Origin: Owenia fusiformis
Taxonomy: Eukaryota; Annelida; Polychaeta; Sabellida; Oweniidae
DNA length: 64,000 nt
Reading direction: 5' to 3'
Assembly (NCBI GenBank): GCA_903813345.2
Contig: CAIIXF020000001.1
Coordinates: 56,342,270-56,406,269, forward strand
Shown in pieces: positions 24,901-36,304 of this stretch. Within the stretch, counting starts at the first letter, position 1. Every line of letters begins with the position of its first letter. The notes under the pieces are model-generated. The model saw only the letters and a program-made list of their open reading frames with translations. It did no database searches and was not told the origin of the DNA. The translations under genes were made by a program, and so were the position numbers.

Positions 24901-27900
24901 TGATTACTTCATACTCCAAAGATTGTACATTTCAGATATCTCTACTTATACCTTCTGAAGGATATCTTATACCTCTTATAATGCATGAAATTCCCAGATG
25001 TGCATCTGCATAGCTTTGTAGTGCATGTAGTAATGCTTCACTTGCTAACTCTTCTTATATCTGTTGAATGTGATCTTAATGGTGTATACTGTATAATATA
25101 AAAAAGACATGGTATGTTGTATTTATATAGCTCATTCACAAGTACAAGTGATGGTATGGATTGGTATGATGGAACTATTGAAGCCCCCCCCCCTGAAAAT
25201 GGGAATAATTTAATGATCCCCTTTACCTCTTGACCAACCAGAATGACACGATTTTTGATAAAAAAACCTTGTCATAAAGGAATTGACGTCGAGTCATAGA
25301 AAGACAATTTTGCCTATAATTACTCTAACTTTGATAATTTTAATCCAAGTATCAATACCTTTTACCTTATTATTGAGCATCACATGTTGTATTTGTTTCA
25401 GTTACATGTCATAAATTGGTAAAAAGTTTTTTACCCTTATGCCTTACTATGAAATTGGCTCAAGTCAGAGGGTGGTACATTGTCCTAGCCAATGAGCTCA
25501 GGGTAATTCTTATGAGCTTGATTTTGTAGAGATGTTACGTAGGAGATCTCCACCTGCCACGCCCCCTTCTGCCACACCCACTCATAGCAAGCTGCTAGAG
25601 ATTCTTAAGAAAGGTCCCAAAGTAGAGAAAGGTTAACACAGCTTCTTAAAACTGCATCTACTGTATATTTCAGTTAATAATTACAAATCTACTATTAATA
25701 TAGCTTCTTGTTAGATTTATGGGATATTTAATTATTAACATACTTTTAGTTATAGCTCCATTTCATTCTGTCTTGCTATTCTATCTTTTTAATTTCTAGA
25801 AACCTTTTATGATTGATGAAACATAATGCAAATTGTACTATATTCTGTTCATCTTATTCCTCTGTCTCTTCTTAAAACATTCTAAATGAAGTGATATTTT
25901 GTTTAGTTCAGCGCATTGAAAAACGGTTGCCAGGCAAGAAAGTCAAGAGAGACAGGGATGGGAGACTTGTGGGGGGTGAGAACAGAGGAAGGAAGAGCAA
26001 GAAGAGGTCAGTGTCCCCAACATGCTCTGAGAGCAGCGCTACGTCACACAGTACAATCGATTATGTTGTTCCAAAGAAGAGGGCTGGAGACAGCAGGAAG
26101 CCTTCTTCAGAGAGAAGTGAGTTTAGAGAAAATTATATTTAGCACAACTTCAGCCTCAATATAGAGCATGGCTCAACTGTGTTAGTATAGCTAAGGTAAT
26201 AAGAAGTAGATTCTTTGTTTTGCGTCCTGGCAAAATCCATATCATGCAAGGGTACAAGGAAAACAAACACAAACTCAAGAAAAAACGCAAACTTGATTGC
26301 TGAGAAATGGACATTTTATGGGCATAAAAATGGGATGACATCAAGTTGCAGTGATTACAAACACTATATATTACATCTATATATCTATACGTTTAGAAAT
26401 ACAATATATTTAAACATAGCTATTATTCAAGGGTAAAAAATAAGAAAATACACAATGCATGCCAAAGTATCAATAACACTGTCAATTTTGACACACATCA
26501 AATTATCCACCATTTCATCTGATTTTGATTGAATGAAATGCGAATGGTACTTTCAGACCCTTGTGATTGTTATTTGGATGTGTTTGTTTTTTCTGATTTA
26601 CTCAAAATCGTGCAAGCAATGGGATGCAAAACAAAGAATCTACTTCTTATGGCCTAACTGAACAACTGAGGTTTGATAAGTATATGATATTATTAAGGAT
26701 ATAAATATCCTTAATATGAATATAGTTTGTTTGAGAGATGATAAATTGTTCATTGGGATGTTATCCCACGTGGAGTTCCTCATTACTGATTTTTTATAAA
26801 GTATATTTTATTATATGTCCATCCTCTTTAGGCAAGCCATATTCGTGGGAGTATGTACCTGCTACAACCCCAGCTCCCCATGAGTTTCACATAGAGGAGG
26901 ACCATAACCCCTACAAGTGCACCCACCCTGGTTGCAGTAAGGCATTCCGTAAAGAGAAGTTGCTTGCGTATCATGTGAAGTACTACCATGATGCAAGTGG
27001 CACGAATAAACCAAGAAAGAGACAGCATACAAGCAGCATGTGTGAGTCTGTATATTTGTCGTAATGTAATATAATGTCTATGTTTTATAGGAATCTTGTG
27101 TATCTTTAAATGATCACAATTCATGATTTGGGTTGAAAGTCAAATAAGATTTCATCATTCAAAAACCTAACTGCCAAACAAACAATTTTACAAACAAAAA
27201 TAAGTTTGGCAGTTTGCATTTCAAGAGATTTGTAAATTAGTGTATGCTTGCCTCACCCAGTCAACTATTACCATTTTTGTTTGTATTTTGTCTAATGCAT
27301 CCCACTAATAAGTTTGTTTGGCGGAGTTTATTTATCACACATTTCTATTATATCAGGCTCGACTGATTCGGAGGCTTCTATGACAAGTTCATCCAAGGTT
27401 CCTAAGATATCTCCTGGCAGGTCAAGACACCATTCCAGAGGGAAGAAAGGCTCAGTGTCTCAGATGTCTGAAGCTGGAGAAAATCTAGGCGACATTGGTA
27501 TGGAAGGGGTCATCATAAAGGAGGAATCAGTTGAGGGTAAGCCTGCTTAAAAAGGAGATTTTCTAATACTTCATCAATTGATGATTTGCGATCACCGGAT
27601 GGATTATATCGTCACAGTTAGGCCACCCAGCTCTAGATGTTTGATTTTGAGAGATTATCTTCCATATCTCGTGCTTTATTGATTTATTTTTCACAAAAGT
27701 GTTCGATTTGACTAGATCAACATTCATTCTAAGCACATGTCAAGTCTAAGATCCTGCTGACATGATTTAGATAGCAGTTAAGCACCCCCCGATTTTGATA
27801 AAAGTGTGGGGCTCTTATAGGCATCGATGTTTAGTATGAATTTCACCGCAACTTCACACATATAAAGATAAACTCATGATCTAGTCAAATCGGCATACCT

Positions 27901-30900
27901 GGTAAATATCCGACCCATTGCTTTCATAAAAGAAACAATAATATTTTCAGCTCAAAACTGCCATGTGTCCTCCATCATGTCTAATATCATTTTTATATGA
28001 CGTCATACCAATAAGACGAAATACATGACTACAGTATCCACAAACAAAACACTTAAAATTCTGATCGCAAAAGGTCAATTGAAAACAGTTTTAATGAATC
28101 GTGAATGTTGATATGAATCAAAATGTATACCTTTCAAAAGGTACATACAGGAACTCGAAGCATATTCACATATTGAAATATGATTCAGTAAAACTATTGA
28201 AAAATTTTTTATAGGTCAAGTCCTCCTGCTATCAGTTCCTTCTTCCAATTTGCTTTTCACCTGTTGAGTTCTTGTTTTGTTTTATTGTTGCATCAGATGC
28301 TCTTCCAAGTACATCAAGTATGACAACAGACAGTGACCTTAGAGAAAGGATGCAAGTGGTGGCTGAAGAGGAGGAGGAAGAGAGTTTGTTGGAACGGCCT
28401 CCAAGGGAGGAAGTCATTAACTGTATTTGCCAAGATGAAGATGAGAATGGCCTCATGGTGCAGGTGAGTTTTATAAATCAAAAGTTTTTATTTGTCTTGT
28501 AACATTGAGGTTGCTATTGATTTATATTATTGTGACTGTGTGTTTACCACTCATCACACATCATTTTTCTAATGTTATATTAAGATGATCAAGCAGTCAG
28601 TCCATGATATTCCTGGAGGTAGTCAATCTCATGTGCCTCTATTAGACGCTTTAGATAACATTGAATTAATTGCCTCATGTTAAATGAGATACGTTTTTTT
28701 ATACGTTTTATTATTTGAAGAAAATACTTTTAAATAGTTGCAACTAATTTTATCTGACAAAATGTGATGACAAAACATGTTGATGATGGAATGATTATTT
28801 AGCCAATAGTTAAAAAGTAAATGCAAAGTTTATAATGTAAATAACATATATATTTTCAGTGTGAGGTTTGCTTTTGTTGGCAGCATGCTCTCTGTTTTGA
28901 CCTCTCTGAGACATCTATGCCCAAGAAATACATATGTTATGTATGCCTTGATCCACCAGGTAATAAACACATTTGTTATATAAAGAATTTAGATAAGAAT
29001 TTAGAATAAAATATTAAAGGAAACATTATTGTGTAATTAAGAAAAAGGATGAATATTCATTTCGTTGAAGGAGATTCATTTTCATCATTTCTGCTGACTG
29101 ATGATGGCGAACTCCCATGCAGTGTCTCAGTATAGACACTGCGGGGGGCAGATGAAGAAAATCCCAAAAGGACGATTCTCGGTTTGGAGAACGAAGTTCA
29201 TCAATCTAAATGAGCATTATCCCTGCTTCGGACAAAGGACGATTCTCGGTTTGGAGAACGAAGTTCGTCAATCTAAATGAGCATTATCCCTGCTTCGGAC
29301 AAATTTGATTTTTTTACATAATAAAAATTTGAATGTCTTCTTTTGAATAGTCATAATTTAATTTGGGTAATATTTCTAGATTTTTTGCAAAAAAATATTA
29401 GCGCAGTACACTGATGAACTTCTTTCCCCAAATCGAGACTTGTATTTATATTGAATAGGTCTATTTGAGCATTATCCCTGCTTCAGACCAATTTGTTATC
29501 TTTACATCTTGTAGATTTAAATGTCCTCTTTTGAATATTCATAGTTTAATTTGGGTAATATTTCTATATTTTTCATGAAAACAAATATTAGCCCAGGAGA
29601 CTGTTCTCCAAACCGAGAATCGTCCTTTGATTTTTTTTTACATAATATAGATTTGAATGTCTTCTTTTGAATAGTCATAATTTAATTTGGGTAATATTTC
29701 TAGATTTTTCGCAAACAAATATTAGCGCAGTACACTGATGAACTTCTTTCTCCAAATCGAGACTTGTATTTTATTGAATCTGTCTAATTGAGCGTTATCC
29801 CTGCTTCAGACCAATTTGTTATTTTTACATATTATAGATTTAAATGTCCTCTTTTGAATATTCATAGTTTAATTTGGGTAATATTTCCATATTTTTCATG
29901 AAAAAAATTATTATCCCAGGAGACTGTTCTCCAAACCGAGAATCGTCCTTTGGTGAAAATAGTTCCCCTTTTCATCGTATATGTGGTCAATTTTCACACA
30001 ACTTATATAATATGTATTAATGAATGTTCCCCAATCATTATTTTGTCAAAATATCTCAAAATTATTTAAATATAAGAAGAAATCACCGTGGAAGGAATTC
30101 TGAGTAAAAGTTGTGTTGATGATAGTTTACCGCACGTGTTGTTTATTAGTTAATACGCGCAATTCAACCAATGAAATTGTCTAAATTTTACAATCACGCA
30201 ACCTGAGCATGGGACTAGAACCAATCACGTCAGTTGTTTATTACGACGTTACCATGCTTACGGTGAGATACCTGCCCACCGCAGTGATATCACTGCACGT
30301 TTGTGATGATGGGTAACAATTATTAAAAAAGATTAAGTAAAGGTATGTGAATGATTGGGCATAATGGTTCAATGTTATCCACATGTATATATACCATTTC
30401 CAATGCAGGTATCCGTGATAGCGCAAGGTCGATCCATGACCAAGACTGGTTCAAGTATGGCGTATTGGCAAGGTTTAACTTCCTCCCTCCACAAGATGAG
30501 GAGAGTCCTGCCATGATGAAGGCAGCACATGATCTCATGGCAGACATGATCAACATCAAATCTGTACTGACTGGTCTTAGTAGGAAACTTCTCATACTCA
30601 AGTATGTTAATACGGCTGTACATGTATATCATTTGACTGTGCTCAATTGATGTGTAAAATATTTTTGATTAGTTTTTATGGTTCATTTAATGTTGTTAAA
30701 TATGATGTACATGTAGTTTTCATTATGGAGAGTAGGGTCATGTCCTGAATATTTTACATACAGTTGGTTGTCTTCTTTTGTGATTCTATTCTATAGCATT
30801 AGTACAGCTAGATGGGTAGATTAATTCAGGGACAGCAATTCATGAGAACATGTACATGTATATCTGTAATTCTAAAGCTAATGTGTTAAATTGTTTTAAA

Positions 30901-32496
30901 TGAATTATTTGTGTTTCAGAAACAAGGAGCACCCAGACATGAAGCTGTGGGTGAAAGATTGGGACAGAGAGATGGAGCGGGAGAAAGCTTTAGCTGCTGC
31001 CATGGAGATAGACAACATCCCCATGGCAACAGATGACTTTAGTAATGTCCGCTTTACCCTAGGCGATGAACATTCCCAGCATTCCTTGTTCAGTGATGTC
31101 ATAGAGACAACAGATAATGATACTCCAACAGACAGACTTGATATTGGTGCCATCATGCAACAAGAGGATTCCAAAATGGAGCCTTCAAAGGCTTCTGTTG
31201 ACAATAAAAGCACCATTAAAGAAAACTACAGCAAAGACTCTATAACAGGAGAATTTAACATTGACTCGGCTGATAAGGAAAATATTCAGTTGATTGATAA
31301 AGACTCTGAAGCAAATATTAATGTTCTTGATGATACAGATGATGCCATTGATGTAGTTGGCACAGATAACAATATTGGTGATTCAGAAGCTACCAATCAT
31401 GTGACTATTAACTCAGATAAAGAAAGAACACTTAATGGTGGTGAAGTAGCACAAAATGGTGTGGGGGCTGACCATGAACCTAAGGGAGATAATACCACCC
31501 CCAGTGTCTCAAGTGCTGCGCCCCCTAGTACACTTAGCCTGGGACCTCCCAGTGGCCAAGACTACAAGCTGTCACCGCTGCCTAGCAGTGTACGGATTGG
31601 GAGCAGTGTTTGGACACCTGTTGCTGCTGTCAAGGTAAGAATAGTGCTACGGCAGGTTGTAAAAGCCTAGTAAGTGGGAACCCTGTCATCAAGAAGTGAA
31701 GGCATTATTTTAGCCAAAGTTTTTGTTCAGTGTTGGCACTGCACTTAATGTAACCTGCCTCATGTAGATTAACATGTTCCAGTGCACTAGTGGTGTACCA
31801 AGTGTCTCAATCATTGACTCGATTATTTATCACCAAATCCACTGCAAATGAGTACTCCAGTTGAAGAACTCAAATCAATTTGATCACATATGATGATGGT
31901 GAATGTATCCTCATTTTTCAGAATCTCACCAACTTTGATGCTCAGCAAGAAGATGATTCTATTTCTACAGTTGCCGATTCTGAGAGTAACTTTGCCAACT
32001 GTGAGAAGCACCTGACTGAACATATACAGCGGGTACAAGAGGAGCTTGATACACGGCTGGATCTTATAGAAGATCAACTAGATGGTATGTGGTGTGTTTG
32101 TGTATGTGACATGTTTTTATGTGTGTCATTCTGACACCAAATCTCTGTTTCACATGCATGATCTCATGGCTAAGAAGAATTGAGGTGTTATGATTTATGA
32201 TGGATAGATGTGATGTTTTTTATGTTGACTCTTTTTGTGCAAGACTGATTTTCTCTATGTCTACCCATATTATGCTGTCTTCATTATAATAACCTGCCAT
32301 AACTTAAACCTATAAAATGGTAACTGGACGTAAAAATTAATTTTTATATTTGTTTTTTTCAGTGCTAGAGACAGTGAGTGGAGTAAATGTTCCTTTGAAC
32401 CAAGACATTCTATCTGATGTGCCACAACTCAAGAGATCTCTTAGAACTCTGTTGTCTGACTTGGGCAAAGTGAAACACATGGCAACATACCATTAG
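12942..32496 (+). CDS. PHF20: PHF20-type chromatin reader (Tudor-Tudor-C2H2-PHD), 18 coding exons, 1302 aa
   Basis: Exons: 12942-13618, 13737-13911, 18760-18847, 19110-19253, 20711-21031, 22163-22314, 22631-22703, 24450-24554, 25530-25631, 25907-26116, 26832-27041, 27357-27536, 28297-28463, 28860-28959, 30409-30601, 30920-31634, 31922-32084, 32363-32496. The sum is 3909 nt, in frame. Order: acidic Ser-rich N-terminus; Tudor/MBT-like domain near residues 210-270 (W-F-P-A-K...V-L-I-H-F-D-G-W-N-Q-R-Y-D-E-W); second Tudor near 285-345 (V-Y-A-K-W-T-D-C-R-L-Y-P-A-K-V, V-K-F-Y-D-G); Lys/Arg-rich repeats near 362-465; C2H2 finger near 712-735 (C-x4-C-x12-H-x4-H); PHD near 855-900 (C-I-C-Q-D-E-D-E-N-G...C-W-Q-H...C-Y-V-C-L-D-P-P); coiled-coil C-terminus. 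In vertebrates PHF20 reads methyl-lysine in the MOF/NSL acetyltransferase complex in the nucleus. PHF20 and PHF20L1 are vertebrate paralogues, so this is the common orthologue. It is longer than human PHF20 (about 1012 aa), mainly in the N-terminus and acidic linkers. Confidence 0.93.
14357..15187. mobile_element. 831-bp palindromic element nested in the left arm, 5-bp target duplication
   Basis: The ends read CACAGGCTGGTAT inward and the element is itself a long inverted repeat. The motif 'tttgtccgctgtgacggagc' occurs four times, near both ends and twice at the centre. It is flanked by ACTAT on both sides (14352-14356, 15188-15192). The opposite arm of the large palindrome holds the uninterrupted site (complement of 18441-18461, ...TCTCACTATAATTC...), which proves insertion and gives the exact duplication length. 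It has no ORF. A 5-bp duplication with CAC ends recalls Transib-type elements, but this is not established. Confidence 0.9.
15965..16528 (-). pseudogene. Decayed transposon-type ORF fragment, left arm
   Basis: On the minus strand, 16181-16528 translates to a frame with F-H-A-x-T-x-T-D-T-x-S-G, V-T-V-F-K-Q-W-N, L-T-G, L-A-D-R-P-S and I-I-E-R-F-I-I-L-V-Y. These are hallmarks of a repeat-borne protein family that I recognise from invertebrate genomes by its H-A-L-T-G-C-D-T signature but cannot name. The Cys-rich tail region follows toward 15995-16080. Stops interrupt the reading, so it is not a working gene. It pairs with the copy at 17347-17711 in the other arm and retains about 200 bp that the other lost. 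Confidence 0.6.
17347..17711 (+). pseudogene. Decayed transposon-type ORF fragment, right arm, with Cys-rich tail
   Basis: A plus-strand frame begins L-P-M-F-H-A-L-T-G-T-D-T-I-S-G-F and continues V-T-V-F-K-Q-W-N and L-T-G-A-L-L-T. It then jumps by an internal deletion to the C-terminal part. Around 17615-17711 another frame gives a Cys-rich tail of repeated C-x-C and C-K-C units (C-G-C-T-K-C-D-C...C-K-C-H-G) ending in a stop. The conserved core plus Cys-rich tail is the usual layout of this unnamed repeat-associated family. Frame changes make it a pseudogene. Confidence 0.6.
19835..20628. mobile_element. 794-bp element with the same ends as the 93-bp MITE
   Basis: The left end is 'gaagccttgcccaagtcggt' and the right end 'accaacttgggcaagacta', matching the termini of 2101-2193. 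The flanks are TTGGCAAA (19827-19834) and TTGGTAAA (20629-20636), an 8-bp duplication with one difference. There is no recognised ORF. It sits in the PHF20 intron before the Lys/Arg-rich exon. Confidence 0.7.
20711..21031 (+). repeat. PHF20 exon of degenerate Lys/Arg/Ser heptad-like repeats
   Basis: This exon encodes about a dozen imperfect copies of the unit R-L-S-x-D-K-E-K (also R-L-S-I-E-K-E-K). The DNA repeat 'gataaagaaaaacg...' has period near 24-27 bp, so the stretch grew by tandem duplication within the coding sequence. It is highly basic and probably disordered, and could contact DNA or hold phosphosites (R-L-S-x). The antisense frame 20664-21026 is a shadow. Confidence 0.8.
21153..21785. 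mobile_element. About 630-bp element with about 58-bp terminal inverted repeats
   Basis: The left end near 21153-21215 ('aataacaaattgattttg...caagc') is the reverse complement of 21723-21785 ('gcttgaaaaagatttaaag...gttatt'). The inside is AT-rich and non-coding, with scattered 'gacatcatag' and 'acaggta' motifs. No certain target duplication was found. It lies within a PHF20 intron. Confidence 0.7.
23069..24019 (+). mobile_element. 5'-truncated LINE (ORF2 C-terminus) with poly(A) tail and 15-bp target duplication
   Basis: An open frame of about 295 codons runs without a stop to 23965. It ends in a zinc-knuckle region typical of LINE reverse-transcriptase C-termini: C-K-Y-C-x7-H-x4-C with L-x-T-Y-E-H-F-F-V-E-C, preceded by L-Q-Y-K-I-M-H-R-I-Y-P-T-N. 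Upstream catalytic motifs (F-x-D-D) are missing, as expected from 5' truncation. It is followed by AATAAA and a poly(A) run ending at 24019-24020. The 15-bp duplication ATGTTTATGGTACAT lies at 23054-23068 and 24020-24034. Perfect duplication plus intact frame means a recent insertion. An L1/Tx1-like clade is likely but not proven. It lies in sense orientation in a PHF20 intron. Confidence 0.92.
24450..24554 (+). CDS. PHF20: In-frame 35-codon cassette exon of PHF20
   Basis: The exon is bounded by 'ctgtatag' and the donor AAAG/GTTGGT. It is 105 nt long, enters in phase 1 and leaves in phase 1. The exons on both sides (22631-22703 and 25530-25631) would also join in frame without it, so it is an optional cassette by structure. 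The product reads I-P-N-I-D-Q-L-M-L-H-T-P-P-W-T-P-A-Q-L-A..., low in charge, unlike the basic exons around it. A competing donor at 24542 would break the frame. Confidence 0.6.
26168..26670. mobile_element. About 500-bp element with about 50-bp inverted ends
   Basis: The left end 'ctcaactgtgttagtatagc...ataagaagtagattctttg' pairs with the right end 'caaagaatctacttcttatggcctaactgaacaactgag' (26630-26670). There is no ORF of interest inside. It sits in the PHF20 intron just after 25907-26116. The target duplication is not clear. Confidence 0.7.
27537..28296. other. PHF20 intron, no element recognised
   Basis: This is the intron between the exons 27357-27536 and 28297-28463. It ends in a pyrimidine-rich tract before 'catcag'. 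I see no inverted ends, tandem array or conserved frame. Confidence 0.5.
29166..29952. mobile_element. Foldback element with internal 67-bp and 323-bp tandem duplications
   Basis: The left end 'aaaggacgattctcggtttgg' is repeated after 67 bp (29167 and 29234). The inverted right end 'ccaaaccgagaatcgtccttt' occurs twice, at about 29608-29629 and 29931-29952, as part of two units offset by 323 bp. The element is thus an inverted-end transposon that has expanded internally by unequal duplication. It lies in the PHF20 intron after the PHD exons. Confidence 0.75.
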
Positions 32497-32664
32497 GCAA
32501 AGTGAAACACATGGCAACATACCATTAGGCAAAGTGAAACACATGGCAACATACCATTAGGCAAAGTGAAACACTTGGCAACAAACCATTAGGCAAAGTG
32601 AAACACTTGGCAACATACCATTAGGCAAAGTGAAACACTTGGCAACATACCATTAGGCAAAGTA
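32464..32664 (+). repeat. 32-bp minisatellite (6 copies plus partial) grown from the PHF20 C-terminal codons
   Basis: The unit 'ggcaaagtgaaacacatggc' + 'aacataccatta' starts at 32464, 32496, 32528, 32560, 32592 and 32624, with a partial unit at 32656. Copy 1 is coding: it spells the last residues G-K-V-K-H-M-A-T-Y-H, and the stop TAG (32494-32496) spans the junction of copies 1 and 2. The rest is in the 3' UTR. Copies 4-6 share a cacttgg variant. Confidence 0.93.
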
Positions 32665-33472
32665 ATATATTAGGAGACCAGAGTTCCAAGTGGACCATAT
32701 TTTCTTATACATTCAGAATTTGTTAGATGCTGAATTGTTTGTGTACAAAGTACATTATGTTTCATATTTACATTTGTTGTTTATTAGTAATCATGTTCTC
32801 AAAATCTTTCAATTTAAAGAAATCATTTTAGTAGAAGCACTTGAACTGCACAACTAAATGTACATACCATTGTATAGTGTACTATCTATATGTAGATTAT
32901 GTTGAACACTAGATGTACTTTCATAATATATTTCTAGTTTCTAGGACATCATTAGTGTCTTGATATCTTCAATATACTGTGAATTTTCACTGCAAATTGT
33001 ATTTCAATATTGCCATAGTCTGTATTTTGCAGATTATACATTTTTTGTTGTATAACAATTTATTGTATGGATATTGCTGTAATTATGTATAGCGGGGATA
33101 GCTACAAAAAACTTTTTTGGGGTATTTGCTGTTATAATCGTATCTGAATGTTATCTGGCTGATATGATGATCATAATTTGAAGGATACTAAATTTTCATG
33201 TTTTGAATTTACTGCCTAAAGGGTTTTAATAAGAGCCTTACCTGATTGACAATTTTTCTATAAATGTGTTTCAGAATGGTGTACCAGTATATGTAATTTC
33301 TATAAGTTATTTTAGTTGAACTCAATTATCAGAATTTCTTCCATCAGATCTGGAGTACAGTAACTTTTAATGAAAAATTAGAACCCATGAGACCTCATCT
33401 AAACCATCGTGGCACTTGTATCCCTGTATATTCTTATTTCTTTACAATAAAGAATATTTTACATACTGAATC
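32497..33472 (+). other. 3' untranslated region of PHF20
   Basis: It follows the stop codon without a further coding frame. It begins with the remaining minisatellite copies and runs to an AATAAA at 33446-33451, giving a probable end near 33465-33475. Confidence 0.6.
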
Positions 33473-33579
33473 TATTTAAATGTTAAGTTTATGGTCTTGC
33501 AAGAACCAAACATTGGGTAAAGGAACTCTGACGTTAGGGATGGTCTTCAAAAGTCAACAATTGTGGAATAGACTTGATG

Positions 33580-33960
33580 CGAGTAGAAATAATATGATTT
33601 CCGTCATTAAATATTCAAAATCTAGTCAAAGTGATATCATATTTGAAGTATACATGTAAAATTACAATCATGAGAAATGTGGTTTAAAAAAGTATTTATC
33701 AACTTTTTTTTAACAAAATTTAATTTTCTTAAAAATGTGACTTCTAGTATTGGAGAGATAATTTTATTGTTTCCCTAACATATTTTCATTTGTATAATTA
33801 TCAGACACATAAGAGAAAATTGATCCAATTCAAGTTAAAGGCAATTTATATACCTGATGTTAATTGACCTGAATGAGCCACCTGGTGATGAAACTGGTAA
33901 CTACCTACTCGCATCTGAGTTATTACAAGAGGGAATAAATAATGATTTCACAGGTAGACT
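33580..33960. repeat. Interspersed repeat family B, copy 1
   Basis: It is homologous in the same orientation to 62700-63130. Shared anchors are 'gtcattaaa', 'tacatgtaaaattaca', 'gagaaatgtggttt' and 'ggtaactacctactcgcatc'. It is non-coding and the ends are approximate. Confidence 0.7.
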
Positions 33961-34528
33961 TTTTTATGAAAAATTAATTTTTAAGGCAAATCAGTATTTT
34001 TTAAATGTATGGGGAAGGACCCGGAAGGTGGATGGGTTTTAATTCTCGCAAATGTCAACATTTGGATACCATTCCAAATTTGAATCCTAAATTAGTAATA
34101 ATCAGGGTTCAATGAGATATTTAACTTCTCACTAACTGAAAATTTTGTGTATAATCCCCAGATTATCAAACCACCTCAGCACATTTTGAACAAACAAAAC
34201 AAAACTAACAATCGGCAACTCCATGGAATAGCAAACGCTATATCCATGAATCTTTATATATCAAAATGTAGTATTTATCATCTACTCTACCCTTGATTTG
34301 ATGATTGGAGATATATCAGAATTTCTCCAATTTAAGCACATGGGTGATAATTTAGGAGTTTCAAAGGCTCCAATCAAAAAGACAATATAATATTTGAGAT
34401 CTAATGTAGTGTAATGTAACCATACTCTGAAGAGATCTCTTAATTCCAGGCACGAATCAGAAAAACAATACCATACATTAATTGTGATCTACTCTGAAAT
34501 TCCTTCAATTTGAGTATAATATAGCTAT

Positions 34529-35389
34529 ATACTCCTAAAAAAAAAGTTAAGGACCTCATAGGTTTACATGTTAACCCCCATATTTGTTTAACGACTGTTT
34601 TCTAAGCGGGGAACAAAAGAAATCCCAATAAAGTAAACAAATCTGTATCTTGATTCTATTCCCTATAAAGTCCGCAATGTTTCAATGTTATATCTCCATT
34701 ACATTCTGTCAAAATTGATGAATTTCATGAAATGTAACAAAAATGGCAGATCCCATGTTAAACAAATGGGGAATGGTGGTATAGGGGCAACTCAGATTTT
34801 GGAATATCTATTCCGCAAAACATTTATTAATAAAAATACTTTCTAAATAAAGTGGAAAATTGAATGATTTTACATGCTAGATGTCTCGCTTATGTTGTTA
34901 AAATTAGCGATATGGAGCGTTAAAGTAATTTTGACCACCTCACTGAACCACCTGTGTTATTTCAATAAGAGGTTCATTAAAAAATTATTGAATTTGAAAC
35001 CATTAACTTTTGTAAAGCCTGAACAATTAAATCATATTTTTGTCGAGTAGAGAATTTAGTAAATTTAATTATCTCTTACAATCAATTTTGAGAGCAATTG
35101 GTTGGATGGATCATTCCTCATATGACTTATGGCAACCCAACCATTCCCCATTTGTTTAACATGGGATCTGCCATTTTTGTTAAATTTCATGAAATTCATC
35201 AATTTTGACCCAATGTAATGGAGATATAACATTGAAACGTTGCGGACTTTATAGTGAATAGAATCAAGATACAGATTTATTTTCTTTATTGGGATTTCTT
35301 TTGTTCCCCGCTTAGAAAACAGTCATTAAACAAATATGGGGGTTAACATGTAAACCTATGAGGTCCTTAACCTTTTTTGAGGAGTATAT
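34529..35389. mobile_element. About 860-bp mariner/Tc1-type foldback element
   Basis: The ends read TATACTCCTAAAAAA...GTTAAGGACC and its complement GGTCCTTAACC...TTGAGGAGTATA. The long arms extend hundreds of bases inward ('ccccgcttagaaaacag', 'ttgatgaatttcatgaaat'). TA sits at both borders, as in mariner/Tc1 integration. No transposase remains. Confidence 0.75.
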
Positions 35390-35404
35390 AATTCGAAGAG
35401 ATCA

Positions 35405-35530
35405 GGAAAACTTGCGAAATCCCACATTAGGCAGCCAAATTATTGTAAAATCCCACATTAGGCAGCCAAATTATTGTGAAATCCCACATTAGGCAGCCAA
35501 ATTATTGTGAAACCAACATTAAGCAGCCAT
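35405..35530. repeat. 30-bp tandem repeat, about 4 copies
   Basis: The unit is 'aaatcccacattaggcagcc' + 'aaattattgt', repeated about four times with the last copy degenerate ('accaacattaagcagccat'). It starts directly after the right end of the foldback element at 35389. Confidence 0.85.
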
Positions 35531-36304
35531 TTTGAATTTTTCATGACACTGATATCAGAAAAATCATACAAAATTTGCAATCTACTCTAAATTGCCTTTT
35601 ACATGTATTTGAGTATTATAAAACTATACTTCAGAAAGATCTCAAAATTAACAAAATTCCTGAGGGTTAGGCTTAAAAACACAGAATATGTGTGAAATAA
35701 ATATATGTTGTGAATATACTATACTAAAACTATTCACCAATATACAGCTTTCCACCAAATATGAAGAAAACCCATCCACTATTCGAGTTATTTTCTCAAC
35801 AGTCAGTCAGACATCTTTAGATTTCTGCTTGTATTGTTAGCTAAGAGTATCATTGTACTTCTATTACCGGTATTTGGAATTTTTTTATTAGCCATGTTGT
35901 ACCTCATTAATGTGCCATATCAAACCACTTTGCCACGTGTTTGGCCAATTTAAGCGACGCCTCATTCCCTGGGAACACGTCCTCCAGGCTCAGAGCTCAG
36001 CTAAAGGAGAATGGTTTGGTATGCTACATTACACAGATGGACTGACAGAGATACGGCTTCACTAATGTATATCCCTACCTAACTTTGAAACTACTTGAAA
36101 TCGATTACTTGTAGTGTAGTCTAAACATCAGAGACTGTGCCTGACATTGATCATTTCTAATCCCTCCCTTGATAGACTAATAGCTGGGTGATATTCATTG
36201 CAGAGATCTTGTTACCGAGACATAAACAAGACTATATTTAGCAAATATAGAAGGTGTGTATTTTTTATAAAAAAACGGTTTCAATAGGAAAGGTAACAGT
36301 ATTG

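Noticed and set aside
30281-30296. 16-bp perfect palindrome GCAGTGATATCACTGC in a PHF20 intron
   Set aside because: Single short occurrence with no partner or context; a chance palindrome is plausible.
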